Shown here: positions 10,428 to 19,321 of the stretch, one piece after another | How the letters are laid out: every line of letters begins with the position of its first letter | Numbering within the stretch: the stretch's first letter is position 1 | Source of the DNA: Serratia bockelmannii | GTDB lineage: Bacteria > Pseudomonadota > Gammaproteobacteria > Enterobacterales > Enterobacteriaceae | Reading direction: 5' to 3' | Assembly (NCBI RefSeq): GCF_008011855.1 | Contig: NZ_VOUX01000004.1 | Location: forward strand, 213,479-277,478 | Length of the DNA: 64,000 bases | Position numbers and translations under genes: made by a program | The notes under the pieces: generated by a model | Database searches by the model: none | What the model saw: only the letters and a program-made list of their open reading frames with translations | What the model was told of the DNA's origin: nothing

Positions 10428-10856
10428 ATGCTTAAAACGCTGTTGGCGCTGCTGAGCGGCATCATTTTCGGTCTGGGGCTGATCGTCGCCGGCATGGCCA
10501 ATCCGGCCAAAGTGTTGGCGTTTCTCGACGTTACCGGCGTGTGGGATCCCTCGCTGGCGTTGGTGATGGCGGGTGCGATCGCGGTGGCGGCGCCGGCCTT
10601 CCTGTGGGCGAGGCGACGCGAGCGTAGCCTGTTGGGGGAAACGCTGCAGATCCCGGCCGCCGGGCGTCTAGATCGTCGTTTGCTGGCGGGCAGCGCACTG
10701 TTCGGCATCGGGTGGGGTATCGCGGGTATTTGCCCCGGTCCAGCCTGGGTGTTGGCCGGGGCGGAGATAAGCCGGGTATGGCCGTTCCTGCTGGCGATGC
10801 TGGCGGGTATGGCGCTGTATGACGTTATCATGAGGAGGAGGAGTACGTGTCGATAG
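10428..10856 (+). CDS. YeeE/YedE (DUF395) half-transporter, second subunit (PmpB-like)
   Basis: This 142-residue membrane protein begins MLKTLLALLSGIIFGLGLIV and includes GLIVAGMANPAKV and the second family signature GWGIAGICPGPAWV, with one conserved cysteine. It is probably the partner of the preceding half-transporter: the genes are 2 bp apart and their order and signatures match the two repeats of full-length YeeE. Its end overlaps the following VOC gene by 10 bp. The substrate is not known; a sulfur oxyanion or sulfide-derived species is inferred from the family. Confidence 0.85.
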   Translation: MLKTLLALLSGIIFGLGLIVAGMANPAKVLAFLDVTGVWDPSLALVMAGAIAVAAPAFLWARRRERSLLGETLQIPAAGRLDRRLLAGSALFGIGWGIAGICPGPAWVLAGAEISRVWPFLLAMLAGMALYDVIMRRRSTCR

Positions 10857-11245
10857 CCAAAGCGGTGTTGCGCATCGCGCGCCCGACCGATCGGTTGCAA
10901 GAGATTGCTACGCTGTATTGCCGCGGGCTTGGTTTCGAAAAGCTGGGTGAGTTTGTCGATCATCAGGGGTTTGACGGCATGATGATTGGGCATCCGCAGC
11001 ATGCCTACCATCTGGAGTTCACGCAGCATCGTGGGGTGCGGGTCGGGCAGGCGCCGACGCAGGATCATCTGCTGGTATTTTATCTGCCGGATGAGAACGA
11101 ATGGCGGGCTGCGTGTGAGCGGATGCAGGCGGCAGGGTTTTTATCGGTCGCCGCCTATAATCCCTATTGGGATCGGGCGGGGCAAACCTTTGAAGATCCT
11201 GATGGCTATCGGGTGGTATTGCAACATCAGGCTTGGCAGGCATAA
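10847..11245 (+). CDS. VOC-superfamily protein (YycE-like), operon with BigR/YeeE genes
   Basis: This 132-residue protein has the paired beta-alpha-beta-beta-beta modules of the vicinal-oxygen-chelate (glyoxalase/bleomycin-resistance) superfamily: AVLRIARPTDRLQEIATLYC near the start and GQTFEDPDGYRVVLQHQ at the end. It looks closest to uncharacterised YycE-type proteins. It uses a GTG start behind a very strong GAGGAGGAG ribosome-binding site and overlaps the preceding gene by 10 bp, so it is translated as the fourth cistron of the BigR-like operon. No enzyme activity is known. A role in sulfide or thiol metabolism is inferred from context only. Confidence 0.8.
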   Translation: MSIAKAVLRIARPTDRLQEIATLYCRGLGFEKLGEFVDHQGFDGMMIGHPQHAYHLEFTQHRGVRVGQAPTQDHLLVFYLPDENEWRAACERMQAAGFLSVAAYNPYWDRAGQTFEDPDGYRVVLQHQAWQA

Positions 11246-11275
11246 AAAAACCGGCGCATCGAGCGCCGGTTTGCG
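11245..11275. terminator. Bidirectional terminator between the VOC gene and the peptide transporter
   Basis: Arms AAACCGGCGC (11248-11257) and GCGCCGGTTT (11263-11272) lie between two convergent genes. An A run on the left gives a U-tract for the minus-strand transcript; the T run on the right is short. Confidence 0.8.
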
Positions 11276-11294
11276 AGATAAAACGGGGTATCCG

Positions 11295-12848
11295 TCAGAC
11301 GTTGGTCGCCGGTTTTTGCGCGCTCTTGGACTGGGTATTTTCCAGCATGCGGCGAATCGGCACGATCAGCACAATAAGCACGGCGGCGCAGATCAGCAGC
11401 GCGATGGAGCAGCGAGCGAACAGATTCGGCAGCATATCCAGTTGGTCGGCCTTGACGTGACCGCCGATCAGACCGGCCGCCAGGTTGCCCAACGCGCTGG
11501 CGCAGAACCACAGCCCCATCATCTGACCGCGCATTCTCTCCGGCGCCAGCAGCGTCATGGTGGCCAGCCCGATCGGGCTCAGGCACAGCTCACCCAGCGT
11601 CAGCATCAGGATACTGCCTACCAGCCACATCGGCGATACGCCGGCGCCGCCGTTGCTCAGCACATTCTGCGCGGCCAACATCATCAGGCCAAAACCACCG
11701 GCGGCGCACAGGATGCCGATCACGAACTTGGTGATGCTGCTCGGACGCACGTTATTGCGCGCCAGTGCAGGCCAGGCCCAGCTGAAGACCGGTGCCAGCA
11801 GGATGATGAACAGGGCGTTGATCGACTGGAACCACACCGCCGGGATCTCGAAGTCGCCGATCATGCGATTGGTGTAATCGTTGGCGAACAGGTTAAACGA
11901 GGTCGGTTTCTGTTCAAACGCTGACCAGAAGAACGCGGCGGAGATCAGCAGGATGAAGCACACCAGCAGGCGTGCGCGCTCTTTGCGGCTCAGGCCGGCA
12001 AAGGCGAACAGATAGATGAAGTACAGGGTGACCGACGCGGCGATGACGTACACTAGCACGCTGGCCACCTCGACCGGGTTGATAACGATCGTGCCCTGAG
12101 CGATCAGCACGATGGCCGCCACCAGGATGGCCGCCAACGCCAGCAACCAGGCACCGACGCCTTTTTTCTTCGCGACCGGGCTGTTCCAGGTGGAGTCCAG
12201 GCCCACTTCGCGATCATAGCGTTTCATCGCCGGGACGGCGAACACCCGGAAGATCACCAGCGCTACCAGCATCCCGATACCGCCGATGCCGAAGCCCCAG
12301 TGCCAGCCGTGTGACTTAATCAGCCAGCCGGAGATCAGCGGGGCGATGAACGAACCGATGTTGATGCCCATGTAGAACAGCGAGAAGCCGCCGTCGCGAC
12401 GCGCATCGCCTTTCTTGTACAGCGTGCCGACCATCACCGAGATACAGGTCTTGAACAGGCCTGAACCGAGCACGATGAACATCAGACCGATGAAGAACAG
12501 GTTGGTGCCCATCACTGCGGACAGGGCGATCGACAGGTGGCCGAGCGCGATCAGGATCGAACCGTACCAGACGGCCTTGCGTTGGCCGAGCCAGTTATCT
12601 GCCAGCCAGCCGCCCGGCAGCGCCGCCAGGTACATGCTGCCGGCGAAGATGCCGACGATCGCCGACGCGTTCTCACGCGCCAGGCCCAGGCCGCCGTCGT
12701 ACACGGTGGCAGCCATAAACAGGATCAGCAGCGGACGGATGCCGTAGAACGAGAAGCGCTCCCACATTTCGGTGAAGAACAAAGAACCCAGTGGATAGGG
12801 ATGGCCGAAGAAGGTCCGGCTTTCTGACTTATTGACAGAGGATTGCAT
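11295..12848 (-). CDS. POT/PTR-family proton-coupled di- or tripeptide transporter
   Basis: This 517-residue inner-membrane symporter shows the POT proton-coupling motif ExxER in FFTEMWERFSFYG, PTR2 signature GGWLADNWLGQRK, and FYMGINIGSFIAP. About fourteen hydrophobic segments are present. It is longer than E. coli DtpA-D (485-500 aa) and looks different from them, closer to peptide transporters of gamma-proteobacteria outside the DtpA/B pair, so no symbol is given. The start MQSSVNKSESRTFFGHPYPLG at 12848 is chosen; the open frame continues 88 codons upstream into non-coding AT-rich DNA with no homologous sequence. It has a terminator at its 3' end. Confidence 0.9.
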   Translation of the reverse strand: MQSSVNKSESRTFFGHPYPLGSLFFTEMWERFSFYGIRPLLILFMAATVYDGGLGLARENASAIVGIFAGSMYLAALPGGWLADNWLGQRKAVWYGSILIALGHLSIALSAVMGTNLFFIGLMFIVLGSGLFKTCISVMVGTLYKKGDARRDGGFSLFYMGINIGSFIAPLISGWLIKSHGWHWGFGIGGIGMLVALVIFRVFAVPAMKRYDREVGLDSTWNSPVAKKKGVGAWLLALAAILVAAIVLIAQGTIVINPVEVASVLVYVIAASVTLYFIYLFAFAGLSRKERARLLVCFILLISAAFFWSAFEQKPTSFNLFANDYTNRMIGDFEIPAVWFQSINALFIILLAPVFSWAWPALARNNVRPSSITKFVIGILCAAGGFGLMMLAAQNVLSNGGAGVSPMWLVGSILMLTLGELCLSPIGLATMTLLAPERMRGQMMGLWFCASALGNLAAGLIGGHVKADQLDMLPNLFARCSIALLICAAVLIVLIVPIRRMLENTQSKSAQKPATNV

Positions 12849-13280
12849 AACGATTTCCCAATAAAAGGCGCTGCAAGGCTGCAGCCCGTACTGTGGTATG
12901 TATGTGTATTTAATGAAGGCGATCCGCCCAATGCGGATTACCCGACAAACACCGCGGCTGCAACGCTGATAAACCGTGGAAAGCGTGCTGACCTTTTCTT
13001 CACTTGGCCGATGCTTCACATCTGGCGTGATATTATTTAACCATTTGATAACTGGTCGTTGGTTTTGTCTAGTACCTGTATCCCATTTTTTAGACGAAAA
13101 GTCGACAAGCATCTCCTTTTCTGGTTTTTCTGTTGGTTATGACAGGAATATGATTGACAGCGGGTTTTATGCGCTGAAAGTTAATTAATTGTTGATAAAC
13201 AAGATGTTGAGATAAGAATGTTCTGAGCGGGGCGAAAGTTCACAGGCCTGAAGGAAGCATTATTAAAAGTAGGGGAAACG
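12849..13280. other. 432-bp AT-rich intergenic region
   Basis: This region separates the peptide transporter (leftward) from the 3' end of mdtG. Base composition is clearly more AT-rich than the neighbouring genes, and short open frames in it (up to 70 codons) have no ribosome-binding site or protein-like composition. It must contain the peptide-transporter promoter and a probably long 5' leader. A small hairpin ATCCGC/GCGGAT sits at 12922-12938. Nothing else is recognised. Confidence 0.5.
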
Positions 13281-13303
13281 CGCCGTTGATCTGACCAACG
13301 GCG
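13281..13303 (-). terminator. Hairpin downstream of mdtG
   Basis: Perfect 8-bp arms CGCCGTTG (13281-13288) and CAACGGCG (13296-13303) lie 20 bp past the mdtG stop. The minus-strand T tract after it is poor, so termination may be weak or Rho-assisted. Confidence 0.55.
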
Positions 13304-13323
13304 GAAAGTGGCGATAAATGCAG

Positions 13324-14562
13324 CTATGACTCTTCCTGCAGCGTGTCTTCCCGCCTATAGCCCGGCCGTCGCCGCAGACACCACCAGGAATAACCGGCGT
13401 TGAACAGCACCACCAGCGCGGTGACCGCGAAGACCGCGCGAAAACCGTAGCCGGCGGAGATTGCGGCGCCGAGCAGCGGGCCGCTGACGTTGCCAACATC
13501 GCGGAACGACTGGTTGTAGCTGAAAATACGGCCGGCCACCTGATTGGTGCAGTTGTAAATCAACAACGTCTGTACCGCCGGCAGCAACGCGCCGTCGGCC
13601 GCCCCCAGCAGAAAACGCAGTACCCCGAGCTGCCACGGCGTCTGCACGAACGCCATCGGGATCAGTAACAGCACCGAGACGATCAGCATAAAGACCAGAA
13701 TGCGTTCCGGGCCAATGCGATCGCCCAGCTTGCCCAGCCGCGGGGCGCTCATCAATGCCGCGACGCCGGGCACTGAGGCGATAAGCCCGCTGATAAACGC
13801 CAGATTGTGGGTGGCGCCGGCCAGATCGCGCACATACAGCGTCAGGATCGGCGCAATCGAGCCGGTGGCGATCTGGATGATCATGGTGGTGACAAACAGG
13901 CTGAGCACCAGTTTCGGGTTCTTCAGCGAGGCGAACACCTGTTTTGCGTGCAACATGTCGCGTTTTTGCACCGGGGTAAATTGTTCTTTGACATACAGCA
14001 GCGTCAGTACGAAGCAGACGAATAACACTGCGGCGGTGATATAAAACACCGGGCGCAGGCCGTACAGATCGGCTAACAAACCGCCGATCAATAGGCCTAT
14101 CAGCGCACCGCCGACGCCGCCGGTAGACAGGGTGCCGAGCGCCCAGCCGCTGCGGTTGCGCGGCACCTGGGTGGCGATCAGCGCGTTGGCGTTGGGAATG
14201 AACCCGCCGAGCAGCCCCAGCACCGCACGCAGCGCGAGAAACTCCCAGACCGTTTGCGCCATGCCCATCAGCGCCATGACGATCGCCATACCGAGCGCTG
14301 AACGCAGCAGCATCAGTTTGCGGCCGCGTCGGTCTGCCAGGGCGCCCCAGAACGGCGCGGCGATAGCGGAAAACAGGAAGGTGATGCTGAACAGCAGACC
14401 GGACCACATGTTGAGCGCCTGATGGCCGGTAACGCCCAGCGTCTCTACGTACAGCGGCAGAAACGGCATCACCAGGCTGAAGGCGGCGCCGGTGAGAAAA
14501 CATCCCAGCCAGGCGACGAAAAGGTTGCGTTTCCAGTTAACGGGTTCTGCTGCCGAAGCCAT
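13324..14562 (-). CDS. mdtG: MdtG, MFS multidrug efflux transporter
   Basis: This 412-residue inner-membrane drug:H+ antiporter of the DHA1 group confers fosfomycin and deoxycholate resistance in E. coli, where it belongs to the MarA/SoxS/Rob regulon. The segment [20 protein letters not shown], the MFS motif [19 protein letters not shown] and the drug-transporter motif C region ([15 protein letters not shown]) match E. coli MdtG (408 aa) closely. The ATG at 14562 gives [14 protein letters not shown] longer frame adds 39 basic residues not found in homologues. Its order before lpxL is conserved. Confidence 0.93.
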   Translation of the reverse strand: MASAAEPVNWKRNLFVAWLGCFLTGAAFSLVMPFLPLYVETLGVTGHQALNMWSGLLFSITFLFSAIAAPFWGALADRRGRKLMLLRSALGMAIVMALMGMAQTVWEFLALRAVLGLLGGFIPNANALIATQVPRNRSGWALGTLSTGGVGGALIGLLIGGLLADLYGLRPVFYITAAVLFVCFVLTLLYVKEQFTPVQKRDMLHAKQVFASLKNPKLVLSLFVTTMIIQIATGSIAPILTLYVRDLAGATHNLAFISGLIASVPGVAALMSAPRLGKLGDRIGPERILVFMLIVSVLLLIPMAFVQTPWQLGVLRFLLGAADGALLPAVQTLLIYNCTNQVAGRIFSYNQSFRDVGNVSGPLLGAAISAGYGFRAVFAVTALVVLFNAGYSWWCLRRRPGYRREDTLQEES

Positions 14563-14728
14563 AAATGCCCACTGCCGAAAGGTGACGCGTTTTGCCAGCG
14601 GCAAGATGAAGGGGCAAAACGTGAAAGTTAGCCTGGTAAGTATGCGCCGCAAGCGCAGCGACGGCAAACGAGGGGACAAAGATTGGGCGAAAAATGAAAT
14701 AAAGTTTTAAAAATGACGTTTAAACCTT

Positions 14729-14751
14729 ATTCCGCGCTTAGCGCGCGGAAT
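14729..14751 (-). terminator. GC-rich hairpin after the YciI-like gene
   Basis: Arms ATTCCGCGC (14729-14737) and GCGCGGAAT (14743-14751) have a 5-base loop and lie 11 bp beyond the stop of the leftward YciI-like gene. There is no long U-tract, so it may be a weak terminator or a processing hairpin. Confidence 0.5.
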
Positions 14752-14761
14752 TTACAGCGTT

Positions 14762-15046
14762 TTATAGTCCGGTCAGCGCCTCGAAACCGGCGGCGGTGGT
14801 GGTGGCGCTAAAGTCGGTGACCTCGTAGTGGGCTACGGCGTTGAAGGGATCTTCGGCCAGGATGGCGTCTAACTGCGCACGGTCAATGCCCTTGGCCAGG
14901 ATCACGCCGCCGGTGCGGGGATTCTTACGGCCGGAGGCGATGAAGGTACCGTCCTGAAAATATTTTTTAAGCCAGGCGATGTGGCCTTCAAGGTGGCTGT
15001 CGACGTCGGCGATCGGGCGATGGTAGGTCAGGCTGACAATGTACAT
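14762..15046 (-). CDS. YciI-family (YCII domain) protein
   Basis: This small 94-residue protein with the ferredoxin-like YCII fold starts MYIVSLTYHRPIADVDSHLE and contains HIAWLKKYFQDGTFIASGRK, GGVILAKG and EDPFNAVAHYEVTDF. The conserved His after the first strand and the Asp in the DPF motif are the likely active-site pair of the family, some members of which act on chlorinated or muconolactone-like substrates. The function in enterics is unknown. The start at 15046 fits the family; an upstream in-frame extension is not homologous. It lies downstream of lpxL, separated from it by a terminator. Confidence 0.85.
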   Translation of the reverse strand: MYIVSLTYHRPIADVDSHLEGHIAWLKKYFQDGTFIASGRKNPRTGGVILAKGIDRAQLDAILAEDPFNAVAHYEVTDFSATTTAAGFEALTGL

Positions 15047-15112
15047 AACGGCTCCAGGGTGGGCGGCAAAGGCTTTACCATCCCACCCTCGCCGTCGATT
15101 CTCAAGAGGCGC

Positions 15113-15140
15113 GCAATAAAAAACCCGCCGGTGGCGGGTT
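15113..15140 (-). terminator. Rho-independent terminator of lpxL
   Basis: Arms AACCCGCC (15122-15129) and GGCGGGTT (15133-15140) are followed on the minus strand by a U-rich tract (A run at 15116-15121 on the plus strand). It lies just after the lpxL stop. Confidence 0.85.
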
Positions 15141-15147
15141 GGCTTGA

Positions 15148-16068
15148 TCAGTAGAGCGAAGGCTCGCCTTCCGGGCGGGTCTTGAAGCGGCGATGCAGCC
15201 ACATATATTGGTCCGGCGCCATCAGGATCTCTTTCTCCACCACTTTGTTCATAAAGGCGGCGGCCTCGAGTTCGTTATCCAGCGGGAAGTTTTTCACCGC
15301 CGGTTGCATGATCAGCTCATACCCTTTGCCGTCCGGCAGGCGGCGCGGGGTGAACGGAACGATCGCCGGTTTACCCATCCGCACCAGCACGTAGCTGCCG
15401 GTGGTGGTGGCAGCCTTGTCCACCGCGAACAGCGGCACGAAAACGCTGCTGCGCGGGCCGTAGTCGTGATCCGGCGCATACCAGATGATATCACCCTGTT
15501 TCAGGGCGCGGATCATGCCTTTGATGTCTTTGCGGTCCAGCATCGATTTGTTGGAACGCATGCGGCCCCAGGTTTGCAGCCAGTCCATCAGCTTGTTGTC
15601 GTGCGGGCGGTAAACGCCGATGCCCGGGTTGTGAATGCCGAAGATGCGCGCGCCCAGCTCCAACGTCAAAAAGTGCAGGCCAATCAGCAACACGCCCTGC
15701 TGGTTGTCGCGCGCTTGTTGGATGTGCTCCAGGCCACTGACCTTGAACCAGCGCTCGATGCGCCAGTTGGGCCAGAACCACGCCATGCCGGTTTCAAACA
15801 GCCCCATGCCGACCGATTCGAAATTCTTTACCACCAGCGCATCGCGTTCGGCCTGCGGCATGTCGGGAAAACAGAGCTCGAGGTTGCGTTGGGCGATAGC
15901 GACGCGTCGCTTGAGAAAGCGCATGGAAAATCGCCCAATCGAGGTGCCGAGCCAGTAGATGACGGGGTAAGGCAGCAACACCAGCAGGTACAGCAAGCCG
16001 ATGCCGACCCAGGTCAGCCAATAGCGCGGATGCAATAAGGAACGATTGAAAGTAGGAACTTGAGTCAT
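15148..16068 (-). CDS. lpxL: LpxL (HtrB), Kdo2-lipid IVA lauroyltransferase
   Basis: It transfers a secondary acyl chain (laurate in E. coli) from acyl-ACP to Kdo2-lipid IVA during lipid A synthesis at the inner membrane. The protein is 306 residues, exactly the E. coli length. It has an N-terminal membrane anchor ([20 protein letters not shown]), the HxxxxE catalytic motif in [13 protein letters not shown], and the conserved [20 protein letters not shown] and [16 protein letters not shown] blocks. LpxP is very similar in sequence, but the synteny (mdtG-lpxL-trhO) favours LpxL. Confidence 0.94.
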   Translation of the reverse strand: MTQVPTFNRSLLHPRYWLTWVGIGLLYLLVLLPYPVIYWLGTSIGRFSMRFLKRRVAIAQRNLELCFPDMPQAERDALVVKNFESVGMGLFETGMAWFWPNWRIERWFKVSGLEHIQQARDNQQGVLLIGLHFLTLELGARIFGIHNPGIGVYRPHDNKLMDWLQTWGRMRSNKSMLDRKDIKGMIRALKQGDIIWYAPDHDYGPRSSVFVPLFAVDKAATTTGSYVLVRMGKPAIVPFTPRRLPDGKGYELIMQPAVKNFPLDNELEAAAFMNKVVEKEILMAPDQYMWLHRRFKTRPEGEPSLY

Positions 16069-16290
16069 GGGTTCTCTGTTTGAATACGGTTGTTTAAGTG
16101 TAATGACAGAGTCATCGCATGGTCTGGCAGCCGGGTGAGCTCGGCGGCAAGGTTCGTTTCTGCCGTTTGTTTGCGACTATTGTGGCATTTTTCTGGCGAT
16201 CCGGGAAAACACAACGCATTAAAATCCCTCTTTGGGCGTTAAATATGCATCGAATGCCGAATTTTTCCACAATCTTTCCTGCCAAAGATA

Positions 16291-16488
16291 ATGGCGATAT
16301 TATTACTGGTAATTATTCAGAGGGTAAATATTTTGGCACCATGGATCAGTGCGGGGCTGCTGGTTTTGGGCGCGACGGTCGGCAGCGTTGGCGCGCATCT
16401 GCAGGTGAACGCGATATTGGCGCTCGCCGGCGTGATGATGGCGCTCGGCATAGTGGCTTCTGCGTTTACCGAAGGCGACGGACACTGA
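16291..16488 (+). CDS. Small two-span membrane protein of unknown function
   Basis: This 65-residue ORF encodes two hydrophobic helices (residues about 14-30 and 40-58: WISAGLLVLGATVGSVGAHL and ILALAGVMMALGIVASAF) with an acidic tail (TEGDGH). That composition is unlike a chance reading frame. It lies between the divergent lpxL promoter and trhO, ending 119 bp before trhO. The ribosome-binding site is weak (AAAG), and an internal TTG start is also possible. The family is not recognised. Confidence 0.55.
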   Translation: MAILLLVIIQRVNILAPWISAGLLVLGATVGSVGAHLQVNAILALAGVMMALGIVASAFTEGDGH

Positions 16489-16607
16489 ACGGGGCGCTGG
16501 CGCCAGGGCTGCGCGGCGGCGGTTTTTCGGGTATGATATGCGCCGCGCGCGGGCCGGCAGGCGGCGCGCGATAATCAGTCACCTCCCGAAAGACAGGAAA
16601 GTACACC

Positions 16608-17675
16608 ATGCCAGTGTTACATAACCGAATTTCTAATGAGGAACTGAAGGCGCGCATGCTGGCGGAAACCGAGCCGCGCACCACAGTTTCTTTTTACAAA
16701 TACTTCTCCATCGACGATCCCAAAGCGTTTCGCGACAGCCTGTACGTTCAGTTCGAAAAACTGAAGGTGTTCGGCCGCATCTACGTGGCGAAAGAGGGCA
16801 TCAACGCGCAGATCAGCGTGCCGCAGCATCACTTCGACGCGTTCAAAGCCGCGCTGTTCGCCTCGCACCCGGCGCTGGATCAGGTACGCCTGAATATTGC
16901 GCTCGAAGACGATGGCAAATCCTTCTGGGTACTACGCCTCAAGGTGCGTGAGCGCATCGTGGCCGACGGCATCGATGACGAGAGCTTCGACCCAAGCAAC
17001 GTCGGCGAGTATCTGCAGGCCGATCGCGTCAATCAGATGATAGACGATCCGAATACGGTATTCGTCGATATGCGCAACCACTATGAGTACGAAGTCGGCC
17101 ATTTCGAAAACGCCATTGAGGTGCCGTCGGATACCTTCCGCGATCAGCTGCCGATGGCGGTGGAGATGCTGCAGGACAGTAAAGACAAGAATATTGTCAT
17201 GTATTGCACCGGCGGCATTCGCTGTGAAAAAGCCAGCGCCTATATGCTGCACAAAGGCTTTAAAAACATCTACCACGTGGAAGGCGGGATTATCGAGTAC
17301 ACCCGCAAAGCGAAAGAACAGGGGTTGCCGCTGAAGTTTATCGGCAAAAACTTCGTGTTCGATGAGCGTATGGGTGAGCGCATCTCCGACGATGTGATCG
17401 CCAACTGCCACCAGTGTGGAGCGCCGTGCGACACCCATACCAACTGCAAGAACGACGGTTGCCATCTGCTGTTCATTCAGTGCCCGAGCTGCGCCGCCAA
17501 ATTTGAAGGGTGCTGTAGCGAGATTTGCCGCGAAGAGCTGAAGCTGCCGCGCGAAGAGCAACGCGCGCGCCGTGCCGGCCGTGAAAACGGCGTCAAGATC
17601 TTCAATAAGTCAAAAGGCTTGTTGCAGACTACGATGCACATTCCGGCACCGGAAGAAGAAGGCCCAGCCCGCTGA
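16608..17675 (+). CDS. trhO: TrhO (YceA), tRNA uridine-34 hydroxylase
   Basis: It hydroxylates C5 of the wobble uridine in tRNA in an oxygen-dependent route to cmo5U/mo5U, in parallel with the prephenate-dependent TrhP route. At 355 residues it has an N-terminal acylphosphatase-like UPF0176 domain ([20 protein letters not shown]) and a central rhodanese domain with the active-site loop [10 protein letters not shown], in which Cys200 is the catalytic candidate. A Cys-rich C-terminal zinc-like segment ([26 protein letters not shown]) follows. The start at 16608 follows AGGAAAG. The terminator after it is shared with yceI. Confidence 0.93.
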   Translation: MPVLHNRISNEELKARMLAETEPRTTVSFYKYFSIDDPKAFRDSLYVQFEKLKVFGRIYVAKEGINAQISVPQHHFDAFKAALFASHPALDQVRLNIALEDDGKSFWVLRLKVRERIVADGIDDESFDPSNVGEYLQADRVNQMIDDPNTVFVDMRNHYEYEVGHFENAIEVPSDTFRDQLPMAVEMLQDSKDKNIVMYCTGGIRCEKASAYMLHKGFKNIYHVEGGIIEYTRKAKEQGLPLKFIGKNFVFDERMGERISDDVIANCHQCGAPCDTHTNCKNDGCHLLFIQCPSCAAKFEGCCSEICREELKLPREEQRARRAGRENGVKIFNKSKGLLQTTMHIPAPEEEGPAR

Positions 17676-17690
17676 GTCTGAGGAAATGAG

Positions 17691-17721
17691 AAGCCCGGCC
17701 GCCAAACCGGGCTTTTTTTTA
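17691..17721. terminator. Terminator between trhO and yceI (convergent)
   Basis: Arms AAGCCCGG (17691-17698) and CCGGGCTT (17707-17714) are followed by eight T on the plus strand. It serves trhO and may act on the end of yceI from the other side. Confidence 0.85.
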
Positions 17722-17722
17722 T

Positions 17723-18301
17723 TTATTTCTCGCGTACGCCTTCTACGGAGATAATCAGCTCAACGTCTTGCGACGCCGGGCCCAGATCGGTGGTGATGCC
17801 GAAATCTTTCAGCTTGATCTTACCGTTGGCCTCAAAGCCGGCGCGGTAGCCGCCCCACGGATCGTTGCCCTGGCCAATCAGTTTGGCGTCCAGCGTAACG
17901 GGCTTGGTCACGCCGTTCAGCGTCAGGTTGCCGACCACCGCATAACCGTCGCCGCTTTTTTTCACTTCGGTGGATTCAAACTTGGCTTGCTTGTTCTTCT
18001 CCACGTTGAGGAACTCGGCGCTGCGCAGGTGCTTGTCGCGCTCGGCGTGGTTGGTGTCGACGCTGGCGGTATTGATGGTCACGTTGACCTTGTCCTTGGA
18101 CGGATCTTTTTCGTCGAAGGTGAAGCCGCCGTCGAAGTCTTTAAAGCTGCCATACAGCCAGCTGTAGCCCAGGTGCTGGATGCGGAACTCGATAAAGGCG
18201 TGCTGGCCCTGTTTGTCGATCTTGTAGTCCGCCGCCAGTGCGGAACCGGCGCTCAGCAGCAGGGCGCCTGCGGTCAGGCCCAATACGGTCTTTTTCAACA
18301 T
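17723..18301 (-). CDS. yceI: YceI, periplasmic lipocalin-fold polyisoprenoid-binding protein
   Basis: This 192-residue secreted protein (E. coli 191) has a signal peptide ending SALA before [17 protein letters not shown]. YceI proteins form an elongated beta-barrel that binds polyisoprenoid lipids. E. coli yceI is induced by high pH and osmotic stress. The conserved [15 protein letters not shown] and [19 protein letters not shown] regions are visible. The ATG at 18301 has GGAG seven bases upstream; an ATG 12 bp further out would place that site within the gene. Its stop-to-start order with yceJ (23 bp) makes a two-gene operon. Confidence 0.94.
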   Translation of the reverse strand: MLKKTVLGLTAGALLLSAGSALAADYKIDKQGQHAFIEFRIQHLGYSWLYGSFKDFDGGFTFDEKDPSKDKVNVTINTASVDTNHAERDKHLRSAEFLNVEKNKQAKFESTEVKKSGDGYAVVGNLTLNGVTKPVTLDAKLIGQGNDPWGGYRAGFEANGKIKLKDFGITTDLGPASQDVELIISVEGVREK

Positions 18302-18324
18302 AGCAATCTCCATAAATCCAAAGG

Positions 18325-18879
18325 TTAATCGGCGCTGCTACCCAGCATCCGTTTCAAAGTGACATCACGATCGATAAAGTGATGTTTAAGCGCGGCCAGC
18401 CCGTGCAGTACCGAAAGCACTACCACGGCCCAGGCCAGGTAAAGGTGTATGGCGCCGGCGGTGTCGGCCTGTTCCGCCATGCCGGTGACGGTGGCGGGCA
18501 CGTCGAACCAGCCGAATACGCTGATCGGTTGGCCGTCGGCGGTCGAGATCAGATAGCCGCTGATCAGAATGCCGAACAGCACGGCATACAGCGCCAGATG
18601 CGCGAGAATAGCGCTGACGCGAGTGAGGCGACCATAGCTGGCCAGCGGCTTGGGTGGCGGCGAGACAAAGCGCCAGATCACGCGGATCACCATCACGATG
18701 AACAGCAGCGTGCCAATGCTTTTGTGGATCTCCGGCGCCTGATGGTACCAGACGTCGTAATAGCCCAGCGTAACCATCCACAGACCGAGTGCGAACATGC
18801 CGTACACCGTCAGCGCCACCAGCCAGTGGATTAACACTGACACATGGCCGAAACGATCGGCGGTATTTTTCCAGAGCAT
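18325..18879 (-). CDS. yceJ: YceJ, cytochrome b561 family protein
   Basis: This 184-residue four-helix membrane protein of the bacterial b561 family probably carries two haems b and passes electrons across the inner membrane. Haem-ligand histidines are visible in [33 protein letters not shown] and [14 protein letters not shown]. Its partner is probably YceI, encoded directly downstream as in E. coli. Electron donor and acceptor are unknown. The product length equals the family norm. Confidence 0.92.
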   Translation of the reverse strand: MLWKNTADRFGHVSVLIHWLVALTVYGMFALGLWMVTLGYYDVWYHQAPEIHKSIGTLLFIVMVIRVIWRFVSPPPKPLASYGRLTRVSAILAHLALYAVLFGILISGYLISTADGQPISVFGWFDVPATVTGMAEQADTAGAIHLYLAWAVVVLSVLHGLAALKHHFIDRDVTLKRMLGSSAD

Positions 18880-19321
18880 CCTGTTTCCTTCGATTACCGA
18901 TTGGCTGGCTGCAATAATTAAACTTTAGGAAACATAAAATCAATAATAAATTTAACTATGTTACTTCTTAGAAATATTAGTCAGTGAATTTGTTTGAGAT
19001 GTTCGGGCTTCATCAGATAAATCGTTGAAGATGATATTATTTCCCTCATGGGGTGGTTGTGCTAGTTGTTGAAAATTAGGCTTATTATCTATTAATGTCA
19101 GCTTTTGTCATTTTACGTAAATCGTCCATGAGTTGCTCGGTGGAATTATTTGTTGGCAAACGTTATGACTATTTCTTGCGGCAAAGAGCAGGGCGGAAAG
19201 ATTAATTTTTTCGAACGGTTAGGCGAAATCCTCTGCGGCGTGACGGTGGACTTTGCTACCATTAGCGCCAAGAGTCGGCTCTTGGTGGCCGGTTAACCCA
19301 GTGAAATAACAAGGAAACGTC
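18880..19321. other. 442-bp AT-rich divergent intergenic region (yceJ / tqsA)
   Basis: This region must hold the yceJ promoter on the left and the tqsA promoter on the right. It is AT-rich, has no protein-like frame, and ends in a stable small hairpin (CCAAGAG 19268-19274, loop TCGG, CTCTTGG 19279-19285) 36 bp ahead of the tqsA start, in what is likely its 5' leader. No operator motif was recognised. Confidence 0.5.

Noticed and set aside
14563..14720. Marbox upstream of mdtG
   Set aside because: The best match (around 14585-14610) differs from the consensus at several core positions; too weak to report as a site.
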